The translations under genes and the position numbers were made by a program. A stretch of DNA of 64,000 nt from Actinomycetota bacterium. Lineage in GTDB: Bacteria > Actinomycetota > Acidimicrobiia > Acidimicrobiales > Ilumatobacteraceae. The DNA is taken from the NCBI GenBank assembly GCA_029978335.1, contig JAPOJQ010000005.1:1-64000 (forward strand), given 5' to 3'. Below are positions 42,876 through 51,335 of this stretch, in pieces (the stretch's first letter is position 1; every line of letters starts with the position of its first letter). The notes below the pieces were generated by a model. That model had not been told where the DNA came from and ran no database searches. It was given only the letters and a program-made list of their open reading frames with translations.

Positions 42876-44858
42876 ATGTGTGCTTCGGCTGTGCCGCCCG
42901 TGTTGTGGACTCCTGATCGGACGAGTGATGAGCGCCGCTTGACCTCATTCATGGCGGCCTGTGGCCGGCGACGGGGGAGTGACTTCATCGACTACGACGA
43001 TCTGTGGCGGTGGTCAGTGGGCGAGGGGCTTGAGGATTTCTGGGCGGAGGTGTGGTCGTTCTTTGGTGTCGAGGAGGTCTCGTCCTATGACGCCGTGCTG
43101 GCGTCGTCGACGATGCCTGGCGCCTCGTGGTTTCCAGGGGCGCGCCTCAACTACGCCGAGCGAGCGCTTGCGGCGCTGCCACAAAGCGGTGAGGTCCTCA
43201 TCGGTCGTTCACAAAGTCGAGATCGCGTGTCGTTCGATGCGGCACAGGTGCAAGCTGAGGTCGCTCGTGTGCGGGCCGGGTTGATTGATCTCGGTGTGCG
43301 CAGCGGCGACTGTGTGGCGGCCTACTTGCCGAATGTGCCAGAGACGGTGATCGCATTTCTTGCGACAGCGAGCATCGGGGCGGTGTGGACGTCGTGTGCC
43401 CCCGAGTTCGGTGTGGGAGCGGTGCTTGATCGTTTTTCGCAGGTTGAGCCAGTGGTGTTGTTTGTCGTCGATGGCTATCGGTACGGGCGACATGACATGT
43501 CGCGGCACGAGGAGATCCAACGTTTGATCGAAGGTTTGCCCACCGTGCGTACAACGGTGTTGGTGCATCATCTCGATGTCGATGGACCGAGTCGTGACGG
43601 GCTCGTCGACTGGTGTGATCTTGGCGACGGACGACCCCGCGATGAGTCGAACGCGATCGAGTGTGAGATGGTGCCCGTCGATCATCCGCTGTACGTGTTG
43701 TATTCATCAGGCACGACCGGGCTCCCCAAAGCGATCGTGCATGGCCACGGACTGATCTTGGTCGAGCATCTCAAAGCCCTAGGTCTCCACGGTGACATGG
43801 GCCCGGGGGATCGCTTTCATTGGTTCACCACCACGGGTTGGATGATGTGGAACTACCTCGTGTCGGGCCTGCTCGTTGGCGCATCGCTCGTCTTATATGA
43901 CGGCGATCCCGCTGCTGATGGTCCTGACACCTTGTGGCGTCTCGTGGCAGACGAGCGGGTGACGTGGTTTGGCGCTGGGTCGCCGTGGTTTACCGCGTGC
44001 CGAAGGGCCGAACTGCAGCCAGGAGCCGACTTGGACCTTTCGGCCTTGCGTGCGGTCGGCGCCACTGGCGCGCCGTTGCCGGCCGATGCCTTTCGTTGGA
44101 TCTCAGAAGCGGTCTCTTCTGAGGTGATGATCTCACCAATCAGCGGTGGAACCGACATTTGCTCGGCATTCGTTGGCGGCAGTCCGCTCACTCCGGTGTG
44201 GGAGGGGGAAATCCCGACGCGGTATCTCGGTTGTGCCGTCGCGGCCTGGGACGACGATGGACACGAACTCATTGGGGCGCAGGGCGAACTGGTGGTGACT
44301 CGGCCGATGCCATCGATGCCCATCGGATTTTGGGGCGATGACAATGGCTCGCGTTACCGGGCTGCGTACTTCGAACAGTTCGAGGGAGTGTGGCGCCACG
44401 GCGATTGGGTGACGGTCACCGACCGAGGCTCCTGTGTCATCTCTGGGCGCAGCGATGCCACGCTCAACCGAGGAGGCGTGCGTGTCGGAACTGCCGAGAT
44501 CTATCGAGTGGTGGAGGCGATCGACGGCATCGTCGACTCATTGGTGGTGCATCTCGAAGGTGACGATCCGGCCGACCCTGGTGTGCTGGTGTTGTTCGTG
44601 ACCTTGAGCGATGGCGTGGTCGATGTGCCTGAGGCAATGATTCGTTCGGTGGTTCGCACCGAGTTGTCGCCTCGGCATGTTCCCGACGAGGTGCACCGCC
44701 TGGATGTGATTCCCACCACATTGAGCGGGAAGAAGCTCGAACTACCGGTGAAGAAGATCCTCCGTGGAGCTGAGCCGGACGCCGTCGCTAGTCGTGACTC
44801 GCTGCGAGATCCGGGCTCATTAGCTGCCGTTGCGGCGATTGCTGCGCGGCGCTCCTGA
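42876..44858 (+). CDS. acetoacetyl-CoA synthetase
   Basis: A 660-residue AMP-forming ligase. The length, the N-terminal SWFPGARLNYAERAL segment, the adenylate loop YSSGTTGLPKAIVHGHG, and SMPIGFWGDDNGSRYRAAYF ahead of GVWRHGDW identify the acetoacetate-specific group; the catalytic Lys lies in TLSGKKLELPVKKIL. It activates acetoacetate, giving acetoacetyl-CoA for poly-hydroxybutyrate, ketone use or crotonyl-CoA formation. It ends 3 bp before the convergent thioesterase gene. Confidence 0.92.
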   Translation: MCASAVPPVLWTPDRTSDERRLTSFMAACGRRRGSDFIDYDDLWRWSVGEGLEDFWAEVWSFFGVEEVSSYDAVLASSTMPGASWFPGARLNYAERALAALPQSGEVLIGRSQSRDRVSFDAAQVQAEVARVRAGLIDLGVRSGDCVAAYLPNVPETVIAFLATASIGAVWTSCAPEFGVGAVLDRFSQVEPVVLFVVDGYRYGRHDMSRHEEIQRLIEGLPTVRTTVLVHHLDVDGPSRDGLVDWCDLGDGRPRDESNAIECEMVPVDHPLYVLYSSGTTGLPKAIVHGHGLILVEHLKALGLHGDMGPGDRFHWFTTTGWMMWNYLVSGLLVGASLVLYDGDPAADGPDTLWRLVADERVTWFGAGSPWFTACRRAELQPGADLDLSALRAVGATGAPLPADAFRWISEAVSSEVMISPISGGTDICSAFVGGSPLTPVWEGEIPTRYLGCAVAAWDDDGHELIGAQGELVVTRPMPSMPIGFWGDDNGSRYRAAYFEQFEGVWRHGDWVTVTDRGSCVISGRSDATLNRGGVRVGTAEIYRVVEAIDGIVDSLVVHLEGDDPADPGVLVLFVTLSDGVVDVPEAMIRSVVRTELSPRHVPDEVHRLDVIPTTLSGKKLELPVKKILRGAEPDAVASRDSLRDPGSLAAVAAIAARRS

Positions 44859-44861
44859 TGC

Positions 44862-45680
44862 CTATCGGGGCTCGACGAGCAAGCTTTGCGCTGACATCCC
44901 GAGCGGACCGTCGGCATCGTGCAGATGCGAGCAGGCAATGCCCGCTCCGCTTGTGCCGTATTCACTTCGGGCGGCGAGACCAATCCATTCACCAATGGGC
45001 TCTCGTCCGAGGTGAATCGTGAGGTCAGGGTTGATGTAGAGCCAATCGAGGTGTTCAAGCCCCGCCGATACGCCATTGCCGAAATCGGCTGCCGCCGCGG
45101 CTCGTTGTGCGCCGGTCGGTAGCTCGCCTGGTACGACGGGGACTCGCAGCCTTATCCATACGTCGGAAGAACCACGTTCGGACCAACTTCCGCGAGCGAA
45201 CCGGAACTCGCACGAGTCGGTCGCATAGGCGACGTCGTCGGTGATGAAGGTGGGGACCATCGGCGTTGACTCGCTGGCTGCCATCGGCATCGGGTCGATC
45301 TGGCTCGGCACATCGGGTTGATGGCTGTCGTCGATCCGAATGCGCAGCGCTCGTGCGCGAGCAACCACCGTGTCGTCAACGCTCATCGTTGCACCCACGA
45401 TCGAGATTCGGCTTCCTGAGCGCTCGGTCGTCGTTTCGATCGCCAGCGGTATATCGACCGGAATGGGTCGTTGTAGTTCGATCGTGATCCGAGCCAGGTT
45501 CCATGCTTGGCCGTCGTGTTGTTCGATCGAGCGGACAAGCAGTGCCGATGGTGGCGCGCCGTGGCAGTGAGCTGGGTCCCATGGCCCTCGGCTCCACTGT
45601 GTGGCGATCAGTCGGCCATCGGTGGTGGGTGCGAACAGCGCGTCGCCCTCGACGAGCGTCGCCGGTACGTCACGGGTCAT
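44862..45680 (-). CDS. acyl-CoA thioesterase-like protein (double hot-dog)
   Basis: A 272-residue protein with two hot-dog halves. The first carries GPWDPAHCHGAPPSALLVRSIE and QRPIPVDIPL, the second GLEHLDWLYINPDLTIHL and GIACSHLHDADGPLG, as in the actinobacterial thioesterase-like superfamily. It probably hydrolyses an acyl-CoA. The ATG at 45680 overlaps the LLM oxidoreductase stop by 4 nt, so it is the last of three coupled genes. Confidence 0.8.
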   Translation of the reverse strand: MTRDVPATLVEGDALFAPTTDGRLIATQWSRGPWDPAHCHGAPPSALLVRSIEQHDGQAWNLARITIELQRPIPVDIPLAIETTTERSGSRISIVGATMSVDDTVVARARALRIRIDDSHQPDVPSQIDPMPMAASESTPMVPTFITDDVAYATDSCEFRFARGSWSERGSSDVWIRLRVPVVPGELPTGAQRAAAAADFGNGVSAGLEHLDWLYINPDLTIHLGREPIGEWIGLAARSEYGTSGAGIACSHLHDADGPLGMSAQSLLVEPR

Positions 45681-46591
45681 GACACCTCTCGTTCAAGCGT
45701 GAGGATGTTTTCTGCGACGTGGTCGAGATGGGCCGACCACGCCAACGATCCGGATGGCTCCTCAATGGGCAGGAGTACGAACTTTGTGGTGCCCATGTCA
45801 ATAAAGGACTCGATGAGGTCCGGGAGGTCGCGGTCGATGTGCGGCACCAAGACTGTGGGATCGGTGAGATCGGGGCGTCGTCGACGAAGCATGTCGATCA
45901 TCTGGGTTGGTACCTGTGCCGTTCCATGTCGATAGGGGATGAGGACACCGAAGTGATCATCATCGATGGAACGACCGTGGGCAGCGGCCTCGGCTTCGAT
46001 GGCGATACGACCCTGTTGAGCATCAGCCGGGGTGATGAACGACGGCAACCATCCGTCACCGAGACGACCAACTCGTCGAAGTTCGACCGGAGCGATGCCG
46101 CCCAACCAGACGTCGAGGCGGGGTGGCACAGGCTTCACGGCCACATCGTCAACATCGAAATGCTCGCCGTGGAAGTCGATCGGCTCCCCTGACCATGCTT
46201 GACGCATGATCTGCAGCATCTCGTTGAAGATCTTGCCACGAGTGGTGCGTTCGACGCCGAAGGCTCGTTGTTCGTTGGGATCAACAGCGCCGAGTCCTAC
46301 GGCGGGCAGTAGGCGCCCGCCGGACAGAACTGACAGCGTCGCCAGTGCTTTCGCCACGATGACCGGGTTCCGCCCGGGCAGGACGAGGACACTGGTGCCA
46401 AGTTTCAGGCGTTCGGTGCGACCAGCGGCGATGGCGAGCGCGATGAGTGGGTCGGGCGCTGGTCCTGTAATGCGCTCAGATAACCAGATCGAGTCGGCCT
46501 GATGTGCTTCAAGGTGGTCGATGATCGTTGCGAACGTTGGTCCATCGACTGTGGTTCGGGTACCGAGCCCGAGTCCGATTCGAACTTTCAC
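45677..46591 (-). CDS. LLM-class F420-dependent oxidoreductase
   Basis: A 304-residue luciferase-like (beta/alpha)8 protein. GLGLGTRT, GTSVLVLPGRNPVIVAKALATLSVLSGGRL and GVERTTRGKIFNEMLQIMRQAW match the coenzyme-F420-dependent group common in actinobacteria. It begins with GTG at 46591, overlapping the stop of the upstream hydrolase (GTGA); a longer frame upstream is antisense noise. The substrate is unknown. FMN instead of F420 cannot be excluded. Confidence 0.86.
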   Translation of the reverse strand: MKVRIGLGLGTRTTVDGPTFATIIDHLEAHQADSIWLSERITGPAPDPLIALAIAAGRTERLKLGTSVLVLPGRNPVIVAKALATLSVLSGGRLLPAVGLGAVDPNEQRAFGVERTTRGKIFNEMLQIMRQAWSGEPIDFHGEHFDVDDVAVKPVPPRLDVWLGGIAPVELRRVGRLGDGWLPSFITPADAQQGRIAIEAEAAAHGRSIDDDHFGVLIPYRHGTAQVPTQMIDMLRRRRPDLTDPTVLVPHIDRDLPDLIESFIDMGTTKFVLLPIEEPSGSLAWSAHLDHVAENILTLEREVS

Positions 46592-47316
46592 GGTGCAATC
46601 GCGATGACGCGCAGTAGTGCAGCGACTCCGGCCGGATCGTCGATGAATGGGGAGTGATCGCTGTCGAGTTCGATCGTGTTCGTGCAGCGAGCGGCCATGA
46701 TTCGTTGGTGCTCGGGGTGTACGGCGCGGTCGCGGTTGCACACCACATAGGTCGATGGGATCGCGGACCTTGGCGAGCCGGTGATCGCAGTCGTCATGCT
46801 GGAGAAGGATTGTGGTGACAAGCGGGCGACCATGGCCGCCTGCTGGTCGCTGCTCACGCCGGGATAGAGGAGTGGTCCAGCCGCCGACGGGTCGAGGGTC
46901 GTGACGCCGTGGTCGGTGTCGGGTCGCATGATCTGTGCGAGTTCAACGCTGTGACGCGGAGCGGCGCGCAGGAATCCGTTGACGCTTTCACCATCGTCGA
47001 GTGCAAAGGCTGCGATGTAGACGAGCCGACCAACGTTGGCGCTGCGAGACGCTGCTTGGGTGATGACTGCTCCGCCGTATGAGTGCCCCACGAGCACGGT
47101 GTCAGGTCCGAGGACATCAAGAGCCCGAACCACGGCGTCGGCGTCATCGCTGACGGTGCCGAGTGGCAGATCGCTGATGCCATGCCCGGGGAGGTCGATG
47201 GCGTGCGAGGCGACCCCGAGTGCGTCGAGTGCGGATTGCAGTCCAGCCCATGACCACGCACCGTGCCACGCTCCGTGGACCAATAAGACCTGCCGGGATG
47301 AAGAGGTAGCGGCCAT
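46588..47316 (-). CDS. alpha/beta hydrolase, methylesterase-like
   Basis: A 242-residue hydrolase similar in layout to the one at 1177: VHGAWHGAWSW oxyanion region, nucleophile elbow GHSYGG, VYIAAF strand and His in DSDHSPF. It heads a three-gene unit with an LLM oxidoreductase and a thioesterase. CACGAT lies 6 nt before the ATG. The order hydrolase, F420-type redox enzyme, thioesterase suggests a small degradative route for an ester or lactone (inference). Confidence 0.86.
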   Translation of the reverse strand: MAATSSSRQVLLVHGAWHGAWSWAGLQSALDALGVASHAIDLPGHGISDLPLGTVSDDADAVVRALDVLGPDTVLVGHSYGGAVITQAASRSANVGRLVYIAAFALDDGESVNGFLRAAPRHSVELAQIMRPDTDHGVTTLDPSAAGPLLYPGVSSDQQAAMVARLSPQSFSSMTTAITGSPRSAIPSTYVVCNRDRAVHPEHQRIMAARCTNTIELDSDHSPFIDDPAGVAALLRVIAIAP

Positions 47317-47359
47317 CTCCTGATCGTGGCACGTGCATTGGTGCCGAGGGGAGCCGGAC

Positions 47360-47578
47360 TCAGGTGCGCCGTGACCGCGCGGTCGACACGGTGAGTCCGA
47401 CGGCTGCCACGCTGGCGATCAACACTGCTCGGCCGAGGGTGTTGAGGTCGTCGCCGACGGCGAGCGCCACGGTGACCGAAACCATCGACAGCGCAGCGCC
47501 ATGGGCAAGTGCCGTCGACCATGGTGAACGTGTCGGGGCGGCGTTCAGTCGGCGTGATGGGTGCATTTGTGTGATCAT
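47360..47578 (-). CDS. small membrane protein, hypothetical
   Basis: A 72-residue frame with two hydrophobic stretches (about residues 25-41 and 48-64) separated by GDDLNTLGR, and GC-rich third codon positions like the neighbours. It lies between a hydrolase and an MFS gene. There is no recognisable family and no clear ribosome binding site, so it may be a real small membrane protein or chance. Confidence 0.4.
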   Translation of the reverse strand: MITQMHPSRRLNAAPTRSPWSTALAHGAALSMVSVTVALAVGDDLNTLGRAVLIASVAAVGLTVSTARSRRT

Positions 47579-47710
47579 GCCGTTCAGGAGGCAGCAACGT
47601 TGATGCCCTCACTGTTGTGCATCAGATGTCGCGCCAACTGTCACACGACGGTCGTCGTCGTCACTGGTTCGACATATTTCGACATCACGCTGGGGGATTC
47701 ACTTCGCCAG

Positions 47711-47716
47711 TAGCGT
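47711..47716 (+). promoter_or_regulatory. -10-like box TAGCGT of the MFS gene (leaderless)
   Basis: TAGCGT, 7-nt spacer, GTG at 47724. Further upstream, TTCGACAT is repeated at 47668 and 47678, a 10-bp period that would place two protein contacts on one face of the helix. The remaining gap (47579-47710) shows nothing else. Confidence 0.45.
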
Positions 47717-47723
47717 GCCGCAA

Positions 47724-48995
47724 GTGTCCAGTGCCGTCGGAGTGTTGCGTCAATCGTCTGTCCGGCGGTACTTGGGTTCGACGGCGCTTGCGGCGACCGG
47801 TATCACGCTGTTGATCACCGCACTGTTTAAGCAGGTGTATGACATCACGGGTGACCCGTTCGATATCGGCATGTTGGGTCTCGCGCAGTTCGTGCCGGGC
47901 CTGTTGCTGGCGATTCCAAGCGGGTACGTTGCCGACCGGTTTGATCGACGGCGCGTCGCTGGCGGTTTTCTCGCAGGTCGCCTGGTCTGCGCTGTCGCGC
48001 TCATGGTGCACAGTTTCGGGCCGGTCACCGGTCGGACGTGGTTGATCGTGGCTGCGGTCGGCATTGGTATCGCTGACGCGTTGATCAGCCCCAGTCGTCG
48101 TTCGATCATTCCGTTGATGGTGAGTGCTGACGATCTTCCACGTGTCATTGCATTGTGGACAGCCACCTTCACCGGATCAGCGATTGTCGGCCCTGCGCTG
48201 GGGGGCGTGCTGTACAGCATCGGTGATGAGGTTGCCTATGGTGCGGCGGCGGCACTGACCGCCGCATCGATCCCGTTAATGCTCAGCGTTCGGTATCTGC
48301 CCGGAGTGAGCACCGTGGCACAGGCCACGAGCGCTGACGAGCGTCCGAGCATTCGTCGAGCGCTTGAAGGTTTGGTGTTCATCCGCCGAACTCCCGTCGT
48401 GCTGGCGGCGATCAGCCTTGATCTGTTTGCGGTGCTGTTCGGAGGTGCGGTTGCGCTGATTCCCGTTGTTGCATCCGAGCGCCTCGGCGTCGGAGACGTT
48501 GCGTATGGATGGCTTCGCGCCGCGCCCGGCGTTGGGGCCGCTGCGATGGCGATCGTGCTGTCGTTGCGTCCGGTGCAGCGACGCGTTGGCCCGACGCTGC
48601 TCGGTGTCGTCGCCGTGTTTGGACTTGGGACGATCGTGTTTGGTGTGACGACCAACTATGCCGTTGCCTTCGCTGCGCTGGTGGTGCTCTCGGCCGCCGA
48701 CATGATCTCGATGTTCATTCGGGGAGCGATCATCCCGCTCGCCACGCCGCCTGAACAGTTGGGCCGAGTGACGGCGGTCGAAGGGGTCTTCATCGGTGCG
48801 TCGAATGAGTTGGGTGCCTTCGAGAGCGGAGTTGCCGCTCGGTGGTTCGGTGTGCCGTGGGCGATTGCCGGTGGAGGTATCGCGACGCTCGCCATCGCCG
48901 GACTGTTTGCCGTCGCATTCCCGTCGCTTCGCAAGATTGACACGTTCGATGAGGTGACACCTGCGGTGGGCGATGCCAGCCAACTCAGCCGGTGA
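47724..48995 (+). CDS. MFS exporter (EntS-like)
   Basis: A 423-residue protein with about twelve membrane segments; SGYVADRFDRRRVAGG is the loop-2/3 motif and the N-terminal LRQSSVRRYLGSTALAATG resembles the MFS_3 group of siderophore and drug exporters. GTG at 47724 fits the TAGCGT box; the GTG at 47715 would lie inside that box. Its last 11 bp overlap the convergent oxidoreductase gene. Confidence 0.84.
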   Translation: MSSAVGVLRQSSVRRYLGSTALAATGITLLITALFKQVYDITGDPFDIGMLGLAQFVPGLLLAIPSGYVADRFDRRRVAGGFLAGRLVCAVALMVHSFGPVTGRTWLIVAAVGIGIADALISPSRRSIIPLMVSADDLPRVIALWTATFTGSAIVGPALGGVLYSIGDEVAYGAAAALTAASIPLMLSVRYLPGVSTVAQATSADERPSIRRALEGLVFIRRTPVVLAAISLDLFAVLFGGAVALIPVVASERLGVGDVAYGWLRAAPGVGAAAMAIVLSLRPVQRRVGPTLLGVVAVFGLGTIVFGVTTNYAVAFAALVVLSAADMISMFIRGAIIPLATPPEQLGRVTAVEGVFIGASNELGAFESGVAARWFGVPWAIAGGGIATLAIAGLFAVAFPSLRKIDTFDEVTPAVGDASQLSR

Positions 48996-50412
48996 TGCGT
49001 CCGATCTTGGCGATTTGACGAAATCGCCGGATTCGGCCGGAGCGTTGTGCTTCGACGATCTGTGACAGACCCGAGGCGAGCGTCGGGTAGACGTGTGGAA
49101 CCTGGGCAAGTTCGTCGAGCCCCAAAGAGAAGCGAATCGCGAGTGCGATCTCGTTGATCACCTCACTGGCATGTGCAGCGAGCACATGGCCGCCCACGAT
49201 GCGATTTCGGGCGGTGATGAGCATGAGCATGCCGTCGGTTGCTCCGTCGATGCGAGCGCGTGCGACTCGACTCAGTTCGAGTCGATGCACTTGGACTGAA
49301 CGCTCGCCAAAACGGTCTCGTGCTTGCGCCGCTGTGAATCCGACGTGGGCGAGTTCAGGGTCAGCGAACACGCACCAGGGTGCGAGCGTTGTTGACATTG
49401 CGCGGCCGGGTAGGAACATGTCGCGAACGGCGAGTGTCGCATCGGCGATGGCGGTGCTCGTGAGACGAGGTCGGCCAGCAGCGGCATCGCCGACGGCGTA
49501 GACATTGGGGACGATTGTTCTGCTGCGAGCGTCAACGCTGACTCCACTGGCAGTGGCAACGACACCGATGCGTTCGAGGCCAAGCCCTGCGACATCTGAG
49601 CTTCGACCTGTGGCGACCATCAGGTGATCGGCACGGTATTCGCCGAGTGGGGTCTCAATGCCGACACCGCCGTCGTCAAGAAGTTGGACGCCAGTGACGG
49701 GTTCGCCGAGATGGACGTCGAGTCCCTCGTGTCGAAGCACCCCCAACAACCGCTCGGTGAGTTCGGGCTCTTCGTTCATGAGGATTCGTGGGGCAGCATC
49801 GAAGATGGTGACCGGTATGCCGAGGCGTCGCATTGATTGAGCGGTTTCGATGCCAACTGGTCCCGCCCCGATCACGGTGAGCGACGCGGGAGGCGAATCG
49901 AGGTCGAAGAGGGATTCGTTGGTGAGTACGTCGATGTCGCCGATGCCGGGGATGGACGGAATTGCGGGCCGACTGCCGGCGGCGATGAGAATGAAGCGGG
50001 ACTCGATTTCGGTGTCGCCGTCATCGCTGCTGATCAGCACCCGTCGTGGTCCTGTGATGGTGGCCGAGCCGACCATGACGTCGACGCCCCAATCGCGCAC
50101 ATGTTCCACGTCGGTTTCCGATGCTGCGATTTCATCACGAATGGTCGAGATGCGCTGCCAGGCACGTGCGATGTCGACTGCCGCAGCGGCATCGGTGAGC
50201 CCAAGGGCCTTGGTGCTGGTCATCGTCGATGACAGCCGTGCTGATGCGATGAATGACTTTGACGGCACACAACCGGACCACAGACAGTCGCCGCCAACCC
50301 GAGACCTCTCAACGGCAGCAACGCGTAGGCCAAGTTCGTTGGCGGCGAGGCGGGCTGCGGCAAGGCCTGCTGGACCGAGGCCGACAATGGCGAGGTCGTA
50401 CGGGCGGGGCAT
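48985..50412 (-). CDS. pyridine nucleotide-disulfide oxidoreductase (mercuric-reductase/Lpd-like)
   Basis: A 475-residue FAD enzyme with the redox pair GGDCLWSGCVPSKS, the FAD motif VGLGPAGLAAA, the NAD(P) motif VIGAGPVGIE, and the second FAD motif YAVGDAAAG. The C-terminal dimerisation domain ends with HVYPTLASG, corresponding to the His of the lipoamide-dehydrogenase family. No lipoyl-enzyme or mer genes are nearby, so the electron acceptor is unknown. ATG at 50412; the frame is open 10 codons further upstream. Confidence 0.87.
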   Translation of the reverse strand: MPRPYDLAIVGLGPAGLAAARLAANELGLRVAAVERSRVGGDCLWSGCVPSKSFIASARLSSTMTSTKALGLTDAAAAVDIARAWQRISTIRDEIAASETDVEHVRDWGVDVMVGSATITGPRRVLISSDDGDTEIESRFILIAAGSRPAIPSIPGIGDIDVLTNESLFDLDSPPASLTVIGAGPVGIETAQSMRRLGIPVTIFDAAPRILMNEEPELTERLLGVLRHEGLDVHLGEPVTGVQLLDDGGVGIETPLGEYRADHLMVATGRSSDVAGLGLERIGVVATASGVSVDARSRTIVPNVYAVGDAAAGRPRLTSTAIADATLAVRDMFLPGRAMSTTLAPWCVFADPELAHVGFTAAQARDRFGERSVQVHRLELSRVARARIDGATDGMLMLITARNRIVGGHVLAAHASEVINEIALAIRFSLGLDELAQVPHVYPTLASGLSQIVEAQRSGRIRRFRQIAKIGRITG

Positions 50413-50472
50413 CAACTGCAACGGTACCCGTGATGACACCACGGCCCGGCATCGATGGGCTTAGATGGGAGG

Positions 50473-51297
50473 GTGCGGCTTTGTTGGGGACACCGTTATG
50501 TGATCACAGTCGTAGTGCTGTTCGTGACAGGTTGTTCCGGCACGGTGAACCAAGTAGACGTCGTTGTCGACACTGTGCCAGGCGTGGGTGTGTTACCAGG
50601 CGAACGAACCGTGCCGATCGATCGGCTCGTCGTTGATGAAGTCGCTCCTTCGGTGACGACGCCAGCAGTGCGTCCGAGCGATCTCGACCTGCCGGCCATC
50701 GGTCAAGAGGTCGATGGTGATCGACTCATCGTCATTGGCGATTCGATTCTTGCTTCAACAGCACCGCGTTTCGGTGGCACATTGTGTGATGCGCTCACCG
50801 ACGCTGGGTGGACGGTCGAGATCGACGCCGAGCCGGGTCGTTTCCTCGCGTTTGCCGATCGGGTGCTCGACCAACGTTTGAATCCGGGTGACGGCACTGA
50901 TTGGTCAGCGGCAGTGATGTTCTTCGGCAGCAACTTCGATGGCAGCGTCGACGGGTTTGAGTCGCTCTTAGATGAACTGCTCGCTCGTCTTGATCCTCGA
51001 CCTGTGCTGTTGCTGACGGTGACCGAATTTCAAGAGAACCGTTTTGATCTGAATGAGATCATTCGTGCTCGGGCAGGTGATCGGGTTCGCATTATTGATT
51101 GGGCGCGCATCACTGCGGCCGAACCCGGTCTGTTGGCCAATGATGGCCTCCATTTGTCGCGTGCGGGACAGAACCGCATGGTGACGGAATTGGCGCTCGC
51201 GCTCGGTGTTGCACCAACGCTTTCGAGCGTTGGTGTGGGTACGTGTTTGCCCACACTGTTCACCGATGACGTCATGCCGACCACTGTGCCTGACTGA
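50473..51297 (+). CDS. SGNH-hydrolase-like lipoprotein
   Basis: A 274-residue predicted lipoprotein. The GTG at 50473 gives a short basic start, a hydrophobic core and lipobox VTGC with Cys21. A linker of about 55 residues leads to an SGNH domain: block I IVIGDSILAS and block V NDGLHLSRAGQ (Asp and His). Blocks II and III are only partly recognisable, so hydrolase activity is probable but not sure. An ATG six codons upstream (50455) is the alternative start; TTAGAT lies 6 nt before the GTG. Confidence 0.78.
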   Translation: MRLCWGHRYVITVVVLFVTGCSGTVNQVDVVVDTVPGVGVLPGERTVPIDRLVVDEVAPSVTTPAVRPSDLDLPAIGQEVDGDRLIVIGDSILASTAPRFGGTLCDALTDAGWTVEIDAEPGRFLAFADRVLDQRLNPGDGTDWSAAVMFFGSNFDGSVDGFESLLDELLARLDPRPVLLLTVTEFQENRFDLNEIIRARAGDRVRIIDWARITAAEPGLLANDGLHLSRAGQNRMVTELALALGVAPTLSSVGVGTCLPTLFTDDVMPTTVPD

Positions 51298-51323
51298 GAC
51301 ATCGGGTCGCGCGCGCTGCGCCG

Positions 51324-51329
51324 TAGCCT
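51324..51329 (+). promoter_or_regulatory. -10-like box TAGCCT of the ABC-F gene (leaderless)
   Basis: TAGCCT, 6-nt spacer, GTG at 51336. Confidence 0.5.
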
Positions 51330-51335
51330 GTCGGG

